Shown: positions 17,567 through 27,400 of the stretch, piece after piece
Numbering within the stretch: the stretch's first letter is position 1
How the letters are laid out: each line of letters opens with the position of its first letter
Assembly (NCBI RefSeq): GCF_021049305.1
Contig: NZ_CP088081.1
Location: 2,914,001 to 2,978,000, forward strand
Source: Ideonella dechloratans
GTDB taxonomy: Bacteria; Pseudomonadota; Gammaproteobacteria; Burkholderiales; Burkholderiaceae_C
Reading direction: 5' to 3'
Length of the DNA stretch: 64,000 nucleotides
Program-made: the position numbers and the translations under genes
The notes under the pieces: generated by a model
Seen by the model: only the letters and a program-made list of their open reading frames with translations
What the model was told of the DNA's origin: nothing
Databases searched by the model: none

Positions 17567-18085
17567 ATGAAGGACATCTACGTCAAGTTCGAAGGCGCCA
17601 GCGAACTGGAAGGCGACAGTACCGACCAGAAGCACATGAAGGAAATCGAGGTCTCCTCGTTCCAGCATTACGTGCGCCAACCCAAGTCGTCCAGCGCCTC
17701 GTCCGCCGGCGGCCACACCGCCGAGCGCACCGAGCACGGCGAAATGGTCTTCACCAAGGACATCGACAAGGCGACGTCCAAGCTGAACCGTGCCTGCTCG
17801 GCCGGTACCGTGTACCCCAAGGTCACCATCACCTTCTACCGCGCCTACGGCGGCAAGAGCGCCACCTCGACCTCGCAGTCGCGCGTGGACTACTACAAGA
17901 TCGTGCTGGAAGACGTGGTGGTCTCCTCCGTGCAGACCGTGATCTCGGAAGGCGAACTGCCGGCTGAGACCTTCGGCCTGAAGTACGGGAAGATCACCTG
18001 GGAATACAAGCAGCATCGCCCGGACGGCTCGACCACCTCCACCGGTGTGGCGGGCTGGGACCTGCGCAAGAACGTCGCGGTCTGA
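17567..18085 (+). CDS. hcp: Type VI tube protein Hcp
   Basis: A 172-residue Hcp, the hexameric ring that stacks into the inner tube and chaperones effectors. It starts MKDIYVKFEGASELEGDS and keeps IEVSSFQHYVRQP, FTKDIDKATSKLNRAC and VDYYKIVLEDVVVSSVQ, typical of the Hcp1 family. A strong GGAG ribosome site lies 10 bases before the ATG. A stable hairpin at 18141-18166 follows the stop, so hcp probably accumulates more transcript than the genes after it, in keeping with the many copies a tube needs. Confidence 0.96.
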   Translation: MKDIYVKFEGASELEGDSTDQKHMKEIEVSSFQHYVRQPKSSSASSAGGHTAERTEHGEMVFTKDIDKATSKLNRACSAGTVYPKVTITFYRAYGGKSATSTSQSRVDYYKIVLEDVVVSSVQTVISEGELPAETFGLKYGKITWEYKQHRPDGSTTSTGVAGWDLRKNVAV

Positions 18086-18140
18086 TCCCCTGCGGCCACG
18101 GCCGGGAAGGCATCCGCACAACGGTTGCCCTCCCGGTGTG

Positions 18141-18166
18141 AACGGGCGGCCTCAGGGCCGCCCGTT
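18141..18166 (+). terminator. Hairpin after hcp (partial terminator or processing site)
   Basis: AACGGGCGGCC at 18141-18151 pairs perfectly with GGCCGCCCGTT at 18156-18166 around a four-base loop. The following bases (TCACTCC) are not a U-tract, so read-through into tssE is expected. It probably protects the hcp message or dampens transcription of downstream genes. Confidence 0.6.
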
Positions 18167-18205
18167 TCACTCCCGCCTCGACGCCTCCGCTCTCCCCTGC
18201 CTGCC

Positions 18206-18733
18206 ATGGACCTCTTCAGCCCCTCGCTGATGGACAAGCTGCTCGGTGCCGACCTGGACACGCCCACGCGCGCGCCGTCCCTCCGCCAGCCCATGCCCGA
18301 AGGCGAACCCACCCTGGCCACCAGCCCGCGCTGGACCGTGCAGCAGATCACCGACTCCGTGGCCCGCGACCTGGAAACCCTGCTCAACGCACGGCCGGGC
18401 ATCGAGGCTGCCGCCATGCCGGAGCATCCCCTGGCCGCCCGCTCGCTGCTGACCTACGGGCTCACCGATCTGAGCGCGCTGAACGTCGCCAGCGACCGCG
18501 ACCGCCTGCGCATCACCGAGGCCATCCGCCGCGCCCTGCAGGTGCATGAGCCCCGGCTGACGCAGGTGGAGGTGCAGGTGCGCCCCAGCGCCCAGGTGGG
18601 GGCTGGTCTGTGCTTTTCCATCCGCGCCCGGCTGCGCCTGGACCCGTGCACCGAGTCGGTGGCCTTCGACGCCATGCTGCAGCCCGGATCCAACCACTAC
18701 GCCGTGAGCCGCCGCGACGCGCGGGCCCACTGA
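18206..18733 (+). CDS. tssE: Type VI baseplate protein TssE (gp25-like)
   Basis: A 175-residue TssE, related to phage T4 gp25, which links the baseplate to the sheath. It opens MDLFSPSLMDKLL, the usual TssE beginning. It has VARDLETLLNAR near residue 53, SLLTYGLTDLSALN near 80, and a C-terminal EVQVRPSAQVGAGLCFSIRARL strand region. ATG 18206 is preferred over a start 27 codons upstream that would run through the hairpin after hcp. tssF begins 28 bases downstream. Confidence 0.92.
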   Translation: MDLFSPSLMDKLLGADLDTPTRAPSLRQPMPEGEPTLATSPRWTVQQITDSVARDLETLLNARPGIEAAAMPEHPLAARSLLTYGLTDLSALNVASDRDRLRITEAIRRALQVHEPRLTQVEVQVRPSAQVGAGLCFSIRARLRLDPCTESVAFDAMLQPGSNHYAVSRRDARAH

Positions 18734-18761
18734 GCGCCCCCAAGCAACAGAGAGATCGCTC

Positions 18762-20609
18762 GTGCAGGATCTTCTGCCCCACTACGAACGGGAACTGGCC
18801 TTCCTGAGAACCCAGGCCGACGAGTTCGCCCAACGCTATCCGCGCATTGCCGGCCGCCTGTCGGTCAACGGTGAGGTGCTGCAGGATCCGCATGTGGAGC
18901 GGATGATCCAGTCCTTCGCCCTGCTGGGTGCGCGCATCCACAAGCGGCTGGACGACGACTTCCCGCTGTTCACCGAAGCCCTGCTGGGGGTGCTCTACCC
19001 CCATTACCTGCGGCCCTTCCCCGCCTGTTCGATCGCCTGCTTCGAGCTGGGCCCCACGGCCGCGCAGATGAGCCAGGGCCAGACCCTGCCGCGCGGCACC
19101 GCCCTGCACAGCCGGTCGTTGCGGGGCGTGACCTGCCGCTTCCAGACCACGGCGCCGGCCCAGGTGCTGCCGGTGCGCCTCAGCCAGGCCCGGCTGCAGA
19201 CCACCGCCGCCGTGCCGGCCGGCACCGCCCTACCGCCCACCGCCACCGCCCTGCTGTCCCTGCAGTTCGATCTGCTCTCGCCGCAGGCCAGCTTCGCCAG
19301 CCTGGGCGTGAGCCAGCTGCGGCTGTACCTGGATGGCGACCCCTCGCTGGTCACCGGCCTGCGCGAAACGCTGTCCGACAAGGCCGCGGCCCTGCTCTAC
19401 CAGACCCAGGCCCACGGCCCCTGGCGGTGGGAGCGCGAGGCTCGCCTGGCGCCCGTGGGCTTTGCCGAGGACGAGGCCCTGGTGGATTTCGACCAGCGCT
19501 CGCACCCCGCCTACCGCCTGCTCACCGAGTACTTTGCCTTCGCGGACAAGTTCAATTTCGTGGACCTGCCGCTGCCGGCCTCGGCCTGCGCGCAGGCCGG
19601 CCGCAGCCTGACGGTCCACATCGCCCTGGCCGGCCTGCGCCCCGACAGCCACGAGAACCGCCTGCTGGAGCTGGTGAGCGCGCGCAACCTGGTGCTGGGC
19701 TGCGCTCCGGTCATCAACCTGTTCGCCACCCGCGCCGACCCGATCCGCATCACCCACGACAAGACGCTGTATCCGGTGCTGCCGGATGGTCGCCGGGCCT
19801 TCGGCCACGAGGTCTACGCGATCGACCAGGTCTACCGCGTGCACCAGACGCCCGAAGGCGAGTCCATCCAGACCTTCAAACCCTTCTACTCGCTGCAACA
19901 CGACGACCTGCTGCGCGAAGGCGAGGCGGCCGGACGCTACTGGTACAGCCAGCGCCAGCCGGTGTCGGCCGGTCAGAGCCCGGGCTACGAGACCGAGATC
20001 GGCCTGGTGGACCTGCAGTTCAACCCGGCCCTGCCCCAGACGGACACCCTGTCCATCGATGTGCGGGCCACCAACCGCGACCTGCCCCACCAGATGAGCA
20101 TCGGGCAACCGGGCGGCGATCTGTTCGCCGAAGGGGGCGGCCCCTGGCGCGAGATCCGCCTGCTGCGCCGGCCCACGCTGACCCAGCGCTTCGAGGCCGA
20201 CCATGGGGCGCTGTGGCGGCTGATCTCGCACCTGTCGCTCAACCACCTCACGCTCAGCGCCAGCGGCCTGGACGGACTGAAGGAGGTGCTGCGCCTCTAT
20301 GACCTGCCGCGCAGCCCGCACAACGAGCGGCTCATCGACGGCCTGGTGGCGGTGGACTATCGCCTGGCCCAGGCCTGCCTGCCCGGCAAGCCCTTCGCCA
20401 CCTTCGTGCGCGGCACCGAGGTGCGGCTGACCGTCAACGAGCAGGCCTTCGTCGGCGGGGGCCTGCACCTGTTCGCCCAGGTGCTGGACCGCTTCCTCGG
20501 CCTGTACGCCCATCTCAACACCTTCGTGCAGCTGAAGCTGGTGTCGCAGCGCAGCGGCGAGGTCCTGGTCAGCTGCCCACGCCGCAGCGGCGACCAGGCG
20601 CTGATCTGA
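18762..20609 (+). CDS. tssF: Type VI baseplate protein TssF
   Basis: A 615-residue TssF, a baseplate wedge subunit. The start LPHYERELAFLRTQADEFAQRYPRIAGRL is diagnostic, followed by DPHVERMIQSFALLGARIHKRLDDDFPLFTEALL. Length is normal for the family. It begins with GTG, with AGAGAG 7 bases upstream; no better ATG exists nearby. tssG starts seven bases after its stop. TssF forms a complex with TssG, TssE and TssK around the VgrG hub. Confidence 0.94.
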   Translation: MQDLLPHYERELAFLRTQADEFAQRYPRIAGRLSVNGEVLQDPHVERMIQSFALLGARIHKRLDDDFPLFTEALLGVLYPHYLRPFPACSIACFELGPTAAQMSQGQTLPRGTALHSRSLRGVTCRFQTTAPAQVLPVRLSQARLQTTAAVPAGTALPPTATALLSLQFDLLSPQASFASLGVSQLRLYLDGDPSLVTGLRETLSDKAAALLYQTQAHGPWRWEREARLAPVGFAEDEALVDFDQRSHPAYRLLTEYFAFADKFNFVDLPLPASACAQAGRSLTVHIALAGLRPDSHENRLLELVSARNLVLGCAPVINLFATRADPIRITHDKTLYPVLPDGRRAFGHEVYAIDQVYRVHQTPEGESIQTFKPFYSLQHDDLLREGEAAGRYWYSQRQPVSAGQSPGYETEIGLVDLQFNPALPQTDTLSIDVRATNRDLPHQMSIGQPGGDLFAEGGGPWREIRLLRRPTLTQRFEADHGALWRLISHLSLNHLTLSASGLDGLKEVLRLYDLPRSPHNERLIDGLVAVDYRLAQACLPGKPFATFVRGTEVRLTVNEQAFVGGGLHLFAQVLDRFLGLYAHLNTFVQLKLVSQRSGEVLVSCPRRSGDQALI

Positions 20610-20616
20610 GGCTGGC

Positions 20617-21702
20617 ATGAAGCGCGAGGAACCCTCCACGCTCGACGTCCGCCCCACGCTGACCGGCCCGGCGCGGCTGGCCCCGCAGGCCCCGGTGCAG
20701 CGTCTGCTGCAGGACCCGTCGCCATTCGCCTTCCACCAGGCCGTGCGCCTGCTGCAACGCTGGCAGGCCCAGCCCGCAGCCCCAGGCGCCTCGCCCGCCC
20801 CCGAGCTGCGCTTTCGCAACTCGCTGTCCCTGGCCTTCCCGGCCAGCGAGATTGCCGCCCTGAAGACCGACGCGGCAGAAGGCGGGGCGCCGCGGCGCAT
20901 CGAGATCACCCCGGCTTTCGTCGGCCTGCTGGGCGTCACCGGCACCCTGCCGCTGGCCTACACCGAACAGGTGCAGGCGCGCGAGACCCAGGCCCGTGAC
21001 GGCGCCGCCCGTGCCTTCTTCGACATCTTCCAGCACCGCACCGTCTCGCTGTTGCACGCGGCCTGGCGCAAGCACCGCCTGCCGCTGGCCCACGAAGCCA
21101 CCCCGGGCGATGCCTTCCGCCCCCTGCTGCTGGCCCTGGCTGGCCTGGGCCTGCCCGGCCTGTCCAACCGCCTGCAGCCTGGCCAGGGCGCGGTGGCCGA
21201 CGATGCCCTGGCCCACTACGCCGGCGCCCTGCAGCAGCGCGTGGTCAGCGCACCGCAGCTGCAGCGCCTGCTGGCCGACTACTTTGGCGTGCCGGTGCAG
21301 CTGCAGTCTTTTGCCGGCCGCTGGTTTCCGGTGGAGGCTGCCAACCAGAGCCGGCTGGGCCTGGGTGCGGTCACGCTGGGGCAGGACGCCCTGGTGGGCG
21401 AGCGCCTGTGGCAGCGCGATCTGCGCGTGCGCCTGACCCTGGGACCCCTCAGCCGCGCCCAGCAGGCCCGCTTCCTGCCCGGCGGGCCAGGCGCGGTGGC
21501 CCTCCAGGAGCTGCTGACCCTGGCCACCGGCCTGTCGCTGGAATACGAAGTCCACCTGTGCCTGCGCGCCCGCGATGTGCAGCCCGCCCGCCTGGGCGGC
21601 GATGCCGACACCCCGGCCCAACTCGGCTGGAACACCTACCTGCTCTCCCAGCCCAGCCCCGTGGACCGCACCGAAGCGGCCTACGACATCCACGCGGCCT
21701 GA
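20617..21702 (+). CDS. tssG: Type VI baseplate protein TssG
   Basis: A 361-residue TssG. Characteristic pieces are PFAFHQAVRLLQRW near residue 35, LRFRNSLSLAFPASEI near 65, TPAFVGLLGVTGTLPLAYTE near 97, and FFDIFQHRTVSLLHAAWRKHR near 132. It partners TssF in the wedge. A short spacer of 37 bases separates it from clpV. A long open frame on the opposite strand through this and the next gene is a composition artefact. Confidence 0.94.
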   Translation: MKREEPSTLDVRPTLTGPARLAPQAPVQRLLQDPSPFAFHQAVRLLQRWQAQPAAPGASPAPELRFRNSLSLAFPASEIAALKTDAAEGGAPRRIEITPAFVGLLGVTGTLPLAYTEQVQARETQARDGAARAFFDIFQHRTVSLLHAAWRKHRLPLAHEATPGDAFRPLLLALAGLGLPGLSNRLQPGQGAVADDALAHYAGALQQRVVSAPQLQRLLADYFGVPVQLQSFAGRWFPVEAANQSRLGLGAVTLGQDALVGERLWQRDLRVRLTLGPLSRAQQARFLPGGPGAVALQELLTLATGLSLEYEVHLCLRARDVQPARLGGDADTPAQLGWNTYLLSQPSPVDRTEAAYDIHAA

Positions 21703-21739
21703 GCCCCGAACACGCCCACCGATTGCAGCCACCGTCACC

Positions 21740-24388
21740 ATGACCAATCTGAAGACCCTGATCGCCAAGCTCGACCCCGTGTGCCGCCAGGCTGCCGAGC
21801 GGGCCGCCTCGATCACCCTGTCCCATGGCCACCATGAGGTGGACATCGAGCACCTGCTGCTGGCCTTGCTGGAGAACCCGCGCAGCGACCTGGTGGTGGC
21901 CTGCCGCCGCTGGGGCGTGGCCACCGAGGCCCTGCAGGCCGACCTGCAGCGCGAACTGGCCCGCCTGCGCAACGGCAACACCCGCACCCCGGTGTTCGGC
22001 ACCCGCCTGCTGACCCTGTTGGAGCAGGCCTGGCTGATCGCCTCGCTGGACACGCTGGACCCGCGCATCCGCAGCGCTCACCTGCTGCTGGCCCTGCTGA
22101 CCGAACCCACGCTGAGCCAGCTGGCCCAGCGCAGCAGCCCCTGCTTCGGCCAGATGAAGGCCGACGACCTCAAGCACCGGCTGGACGCGGTGAGCGCCGG
22201 TTCGGACGAGGCCCGCCCAAGCCCCGCGAGCACCGGCGCGACGGCCGGTGAAGTGGCCGAGACGCCCGCCAGCGCAGGCCCCAGCGCCACCCCGGCCCTG
22301 GACCAATTCACCACCAACCTGACCCAGCGCGCCCGCGACGGCAAGATCGACCCGGTGATCGGCCGTGACGCCGAGATCCGCCAGGCCATCGACATCCTGA
22401 TGCGCCGGCGCCAGAACAACCCCATCCTGACCGGTGAGGCCGGCGTGGGCAAGACGGCCGTGGTGGAGGGCCTGGCCCTGCGCATCGCCGCGGGCGATGT
22501 GCCGCCGCCGCTGCAGGGCGTGGCCCTGCATGTGCTGGACCTGGGCCTGCTGCAGGCCGGCGCCAGCGTGAAGGGCGAGTTCGAGAACCGGCTGAAGAAC
22601 GTGATCGACGAGGTCAAGAAGAGCCCGCACCCGATCATCCTGTTCATCGACGAAGCCCACACCATGATCGGCGCGGGCGGCCAGGCCGGGCAGAACGACG
22701 CGGCCAACCTGCTCAAGCCCGCCCTGGCGCGCGGCGAGCTGCGCACCGTGGCCGCGACCACCTGGAGCGAGTACAAGAAGTACTTCGAGAAGGACGCCGC
22801 CCTGGCCCGCCGCTTCCAGGTCATCAAGGTGGAAGAGCCCAGCGAGGAGCTGGCCGCCGCCATGCTGCGCGGCATGGCCCCGCTGATGGAAAAGCACTTC
22901 GGCGTGCGCATCCGCGACGAAGCCATCACCGAGGCCGTGCGCCTGTCGGCCCGCTACATCACCGGCCGCCAGCTGCCGGACAAGGCCATCAGCGTGCTGG
23001 ACACCGCCTGCGCCAAGGTGGCCCTGGGCCAGGCCGCCACGCCCGCCGCGGTGGACGACCTGCGCAAACGGCTCGAACGGCTGGCCGCCGAGATCGCCGC
23101 ACTGCAGCGCGAGGCCGCCAGCGGCAGCGACCATGCCGCCCGCCTGAGCGCCCTGCGCACCCAGCGCGACAATGGCCAGGCCCAACTGGACGCCCTGCTG
23201 CAGCGCCACGAGGCCGAGAAGGCCCTGGTGGGCGAGGTGCAGCAGCTGCGCCAGGACCTGGAGGCCGCCGCCGCCCGCGACCACACCGAGCAGGCCCCGC
23301 CCGCCACCCCGCTGCCCGACAAGCTGGCCGCCCTGGGCGCGCTGCAGGGCGAGGCCCCGCTGGTGCCGGTGGACGTGGACGGCAATGTGGTGGCCGCCAT
23401 CGTCGCCGCCTGGACGGGCATCCCGCTGGGCAAGATGGTCAAGGACGACCTGAAGACCGTGCTGAACCTGCAGCCCCTGCTGGAGGCCCGCGTCATCGGC
23501 CAATCGCACGCGCTGGCGGCCATCGCCCAGCGGGTGCGCACCAGCCGCGCCAACCTGGAAGACCCGAACAAGCCCAAGGGCGTGTTCATGTTCGTCGGCC
23601 CCAGCGGCGTGGGCAAGACCGAAACCGCCCTGGCCCTGGCCGACCTGCTCTACGGTGGTGAGAAGAAGCTCATCACCATCAACATGAGCGAGTACCAGGA
23701 AGCCCATTCCGTCTCCGGCCTCAAGGGCTCGCCCCCGGGCTATGTGGGCTACGGCGAAGGCGGCGTGCTGACCGAGGCCGTGCGCCGCCAACCCTACAGC
23801 GTGGTGCTGCTCGATGAAGTGGAAAAGGCCCACCCGGACGTGCTGGAGATGTTCTTCCAGGTCTTCGACAAGGGCGTGATGGACGACGCCGAGGGCCGCG
23901 AGATCGACTTCCGCAACACGCTGATCATCCTGACCAGCAACATCGGCTCCTCGCAGATCATGCAGGCCTGCATGAACAAGCCGGCGGCCGAATACCCCGA
24001 CCCGGAGGCCCTGGCCGAGGCCCTGCGGCCTGTGCTGTACAAGACCTTCAAGCCCGCCTTCCTGGGCCGCATGAAGGTCATCCCCTACTACGCCATCGGC
24101 GACGACGCGCTGGACCGCATCATCCGCCTCAAGCTCGACCGCATCGCCGCCCGCGTGGCCGCCCACCACCAGGCCGAGTTCGTCTACGACGACAAGCTGG
24201 TGGACGCCGTGCTGGCCCGCTGCACCGAGGTGGACACCGGCGCGCGCAATGTGGACCACATCCTCAACGGCACCCTGCTGCCCGAGATCGCCGGCCAGGT
24301 GCTGGCCCGCATGGCCGAGGGCGAGGCGGTGCATCGCATCAAGGTGAGCGCCGCCAAGAACGGCGACTTCAAATACACGGTGCAGTGA
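21740..24388 (+). CDS. clpV: Type VI sheath-recycling AAA+ ATPase ClpV (TssH)
   Basis: An 882-residue Clp/Hsp100 ATPase that pulls apart contracted TssB-TssC sheaths. The Clp-N double repeat covers residues 1-145 (HEVDIEHLLLALLE; IRSAHLLLALL). A Pro/Ala-rich linker follows, then AAA1 with Walker A GEAGVGKTA near 233 and Walker B IILFIDEAH near 300. The helical middle domain is near 440-540, and AAA2 has Walker A GPSGVGKTE near 620 and VVLLDEVEKAHP near 690. The linker and middle domain distinguish it from the general disaggregase ClpB, and the T6SS position confirms it. vgrG begins 25 bases after the stop. Confidence 0.95.
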   Translation: MTNLKTLIAKLDPVCRQAAERAASITLSHGHHEVDIEHLLLALLENPRSDLVVACRRWGVATEALQADLQRELARLRNGNTRTPVFGTRLLTLLEQAWLIASLDTLDPRIRSAHLLLALLTEPTLSQLAQRSSPCFGQMKADDLKHRLDAVSAGSDEARPSPASTGATAGEVAETPASAGPSATPALDQFTTNLTQRARDGKIDPVIGRDAEIRQAIDILMRRRQNNPILTGEAGVGKTAVVEGLALRIAAGDVPPPLQGVALHVLDLGLLQAGASVKGEFENRLKNVIDEVKKSPHPIILFIDEAHTMIGAGGQAGQNDAANLLKPALARGELRTVAATTWSEYKKYFEKDAALARRFQVIKVEEPSEELAAAMLRGMAPLMEKHFGVRIRDEAITEAVRLSARYITGRQLPDKAISVLDTACAKVALGQAATPAAVDDLRKRLERLAAEIAALQREAASGSDHAARLSALRTQRDNGQAQLDALLQRHEAEKALVGEVQQLRQDLEAAAARDHTEQAPPATPLPDKLAALGALQGEAPLVPVDVDGNVVAAIVAAWTGIPLGKMVKDDLKTVLNLQPLLEARVIGQSHALAAIAQRVRTSRANLEDPNKPKGVFMFVGPSGVGKTETALALADLLYGGEKKLITINMSEYQEAHSVSGLKGSPPGYVGYGEGGVLTEAVRRQPYSVVLLDEVEKAHPDVLEMFFQVFDKGVMDDAEGREIDFRNTLIILTSNIGSSQIMQACMNKPAAEYPDPEALAEALRPVLYKTFKPAFLGRMKVIPYYAIGDDALDRIIRLKLDRIAARVAAHHQAEFVYDDKLVDAVLARCTEVDTGARNVDHILNGTLLPEIAGQVLARMAEGEAVHRIKVSAAKNGDFKYTVQ

Positions 24389-24413
24389 GGCCGCCCCATG
24401 CGAGACACCCCCC

Positions 24414-27400
24414 ATGGATGCTGACACCCTGATCGACACCGCGCTGAGCACGGCCTGGACCTCTCTGCTGGGCGGGCTGACGCAGGACAGCCGGCTGCTG
24501 CGCCTGCACACGGTGCTGGGCACCGATGCCCTCTTCGCCGAGGACGTCCACGTCTGGGAAGGCATCGGCCCCCAGCAAGGCCCCAGCCTGTCGGACGACA
24601 TCCCTGGCCTGGACCTGGGGCCCACCCGCGCCGGCCTGCGCCTGGTGGTGCATGCGCTGAGCACGGACGCCCACCTGGAACTCAAGCAGCTCATCGGCCA
24701 GCCCGCCCTGCTGGAACTGCTGTGCCAGGACAGCCGCAGCGAGCTGCGCCCCTGGCACGGCCATGTGGTGGCCGCGGCCCTGGTGGGCTCTGACGGCGGC
24801 CTGGCCCGCTACCGCCTGGTCATCGAGCCCTGGCTGGCCCTGCTGGACCGGCGCGTGGACAGCTACGTGTTCCAGGATATGACGGTGCCACAGATCATCG
24901 ACGAGGTGCTGGGCGATTACGGCGATCAAACGCCGCTGGCCCCGGCCTGGCGCTGGGACCTGGCCGACAGCAGCGTCTACCCGCGGCGCAGCCTGTGCCT
25001 GCAGTACCAGGAGAGCGACCTGGACTTCGTGCTGCGCCTGATGCGCGAAGAAGGCCTGGTGGCTTGGTGGGAACACACGGGCGATGCCGACGGCACCACC
25101 CTGGGCAGCCACACCCTGGTGCTGGCCGACCACAACGCCGCCCTGGCCGCCAACCGGCAGTCCGTGGTGCGCTTCACCGCCAGCGACCACACGCTGGGCG
25201 AGGACAGCCTGACCCACTGGCGCGATCTGCAGCGCGTGAGCAGTGCCCGCGTGGCCCTGCAGAGCTGGGACCACCGCAGCCTGTCGTCCCGGCCGGTGCA
25301 GGCCGACACCAGCAGCAAAGGTGCAGGCGCCGCCCTGCCCGAGCTGGCCGTGGCCGATGTGCCCGGCGCCTATGCCTACGAGGACCTGGACCAGGGCCAG
25401 CGCCTGGCCCGCGTGCAGGCCGAGGCCCTGGGCGCCCTGCAGCAGCGCGCCCTGGCCCATGGCCCCTGGCGCCGTGCCGAAGCAGGCACCACTTTCACCC
25501 TGGTGGACCACCCGCTGCACGATGGCAGCGACGAGCCCCGCGACCGCTTCGCCATCCTGGCCTGCCAGCACCGCGCCCGCAACAACTTCTCGGCCGATGC
25601 CCGCGCCCGGCTGCGGGCCCTGGACCGGCAGCTGGCCTTGGAAGCGACCGCCGAGGCTGCCGAGCAGCACAGCACGCAGGACGACGCAGATCGCGAACGC
25701 CCGCTGCACGAAGCGGCGCTGCTGCTGCAGCCGGCCGCCGTGCCCGTGCGCATGGCCCAGGCCCCTGCGGGCGATGGCCCCGGGCGCTGGGGCACGCTGG
25801 GTGCCACAGCGCAGCGCACGGGCCCCTCGGTGGACCTCTTCGATCCCCGCTCGGCCCGCCACCTGGCCCAGCCCGATGCCCGCTTGGCCCCGCGCCCTAC
25901 GGTGCACGGCAGCCAGACGGCACTGGTGGTGGGCAGTGATTTGGGCAACAACAGCCCCATCCACACCGACCGCGACGCCCGCATCAAGGTGCAGTTCCAC
26001 TGGCAACGCGGCGGCAACGCCAGCCACCGGCTGATGCACCCCACGGGCGAGAATGCCCCGGCCAGCGACGCCAGCTTCACCTGGGTGCGCGTGGGCCAAT
26101 CCATCGCGGGCGCCAACCACGGCGCGGTCTTCATCCCCCGGCTGGGCCAGGAGGTGGTGGTGGGCTTTGTCGGCGGCGACATCGACCGCCCAGTGGTCCA
26201 CGCCGTGGCCTACAACGGCCAGGGCAGCGACGACGCCCAGGGCAACCAGCAGGGTGCCGGTGCCGCCGGGGCCGTGGGCGCGGCCCCGGCCTGGTTCCCG
26301 GGGCAGACCGATGCCGCTCCGCACCAGGGCCATCAGCACCCGGCCGTGCTGCTGGGCTACAAGAGCCAGGAGCTGGCTAGCTCCAGCAGCGGCCAGGGCG
26401 GCTTCGGTCAGCTGGTGTTCGACGACAGCCCCCAGGCCGCCCGCATCGAGCTGGGCAGCTCCACGCTGGTGAGCCAGTTGCAACTGGGGGCCCTGCTGCA
26501 ACAGCAGGACAACCAGCGCCTGGCCCCGCGCGGCCATGGGCTGGACCTGCTCACCCAAGGCCATGGCGCCCTGCGCAGTGGCAGCGGCCTGCTGCTCACC
26601 GCCTTTGCGGAATCCCCCAGCACCGGCGCCGGCCAGCAGTTGCAAGCCCGCGATCCGCTGCAGGCCCTGCAGACCGCGCAGGACCTGGTGCACACCCTGG
26701 CCGAGACCGCCCAGGCCCACCAGGCTCAGTTGCCCGCCGAGCCCGCGGTTGCTGGCGCACAACCCGATGACCGCGCTCACCAACTGCCCAGCGAACAGGG
26801 CCTGGCGGCGCTGGCCGCCAGCCTGCAGGCCAGCGACAGCCGGCAAGGCGGTGACAGCACCGGCGACGAGAACACCATCGCCATCGACGGTGGCTGGGGC
26901 AGCGTCAACGCCTGGGACCGCCCGGACATCACCCTGACCGCCCCGGCTGGACTGGGCCTCTTCACCCCGGCCCAGACCATCCTCAGTACCCAAGCCAGCC
27001 TGACCCAGAGCGCCGGCCAGGACTGGCTGAGCCTGGCCCAGGGACACCATGCCAGCGTGGCCAAGGCCGGCGCCGTGCTGTTCACTTATGGCAAAGCCAG
27101 CAGCGCCAACAAACCCAACACCGAAACCGGCATCGCCATCCACGCCGCCACCGGCAGCCTGCAGGCCAGCGCCAACACCGCCACCACCGAACTCACCGCC
27201 AGTCAGACCATCGACGTGGCCAGCACCCAGGCCAACGTCCTGGTCGGCGCCCCCACCAGCGTGCTGCTGACCGCCGCTGGCGCGGCCATCGACATCCAGA
27301 GCGGCAGCATCACGCTCAAAGCGCCGGGCAGTGTGCAGTTCAAGGCTGCGAGCAAGGTGTGGACGGGGGGAGGCAGCCTCTCCGAATCGCTGCAGTTGCC

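Noticed and set aside
21449..24694. A 1081-codon open frame on the minus strand, opposite tssG, clpV and the vgrG start
   Set aside because: Low-complexity Gly/Ala/His/Gln translation with no motifs, lying across three strongly supported plus-strand genes.
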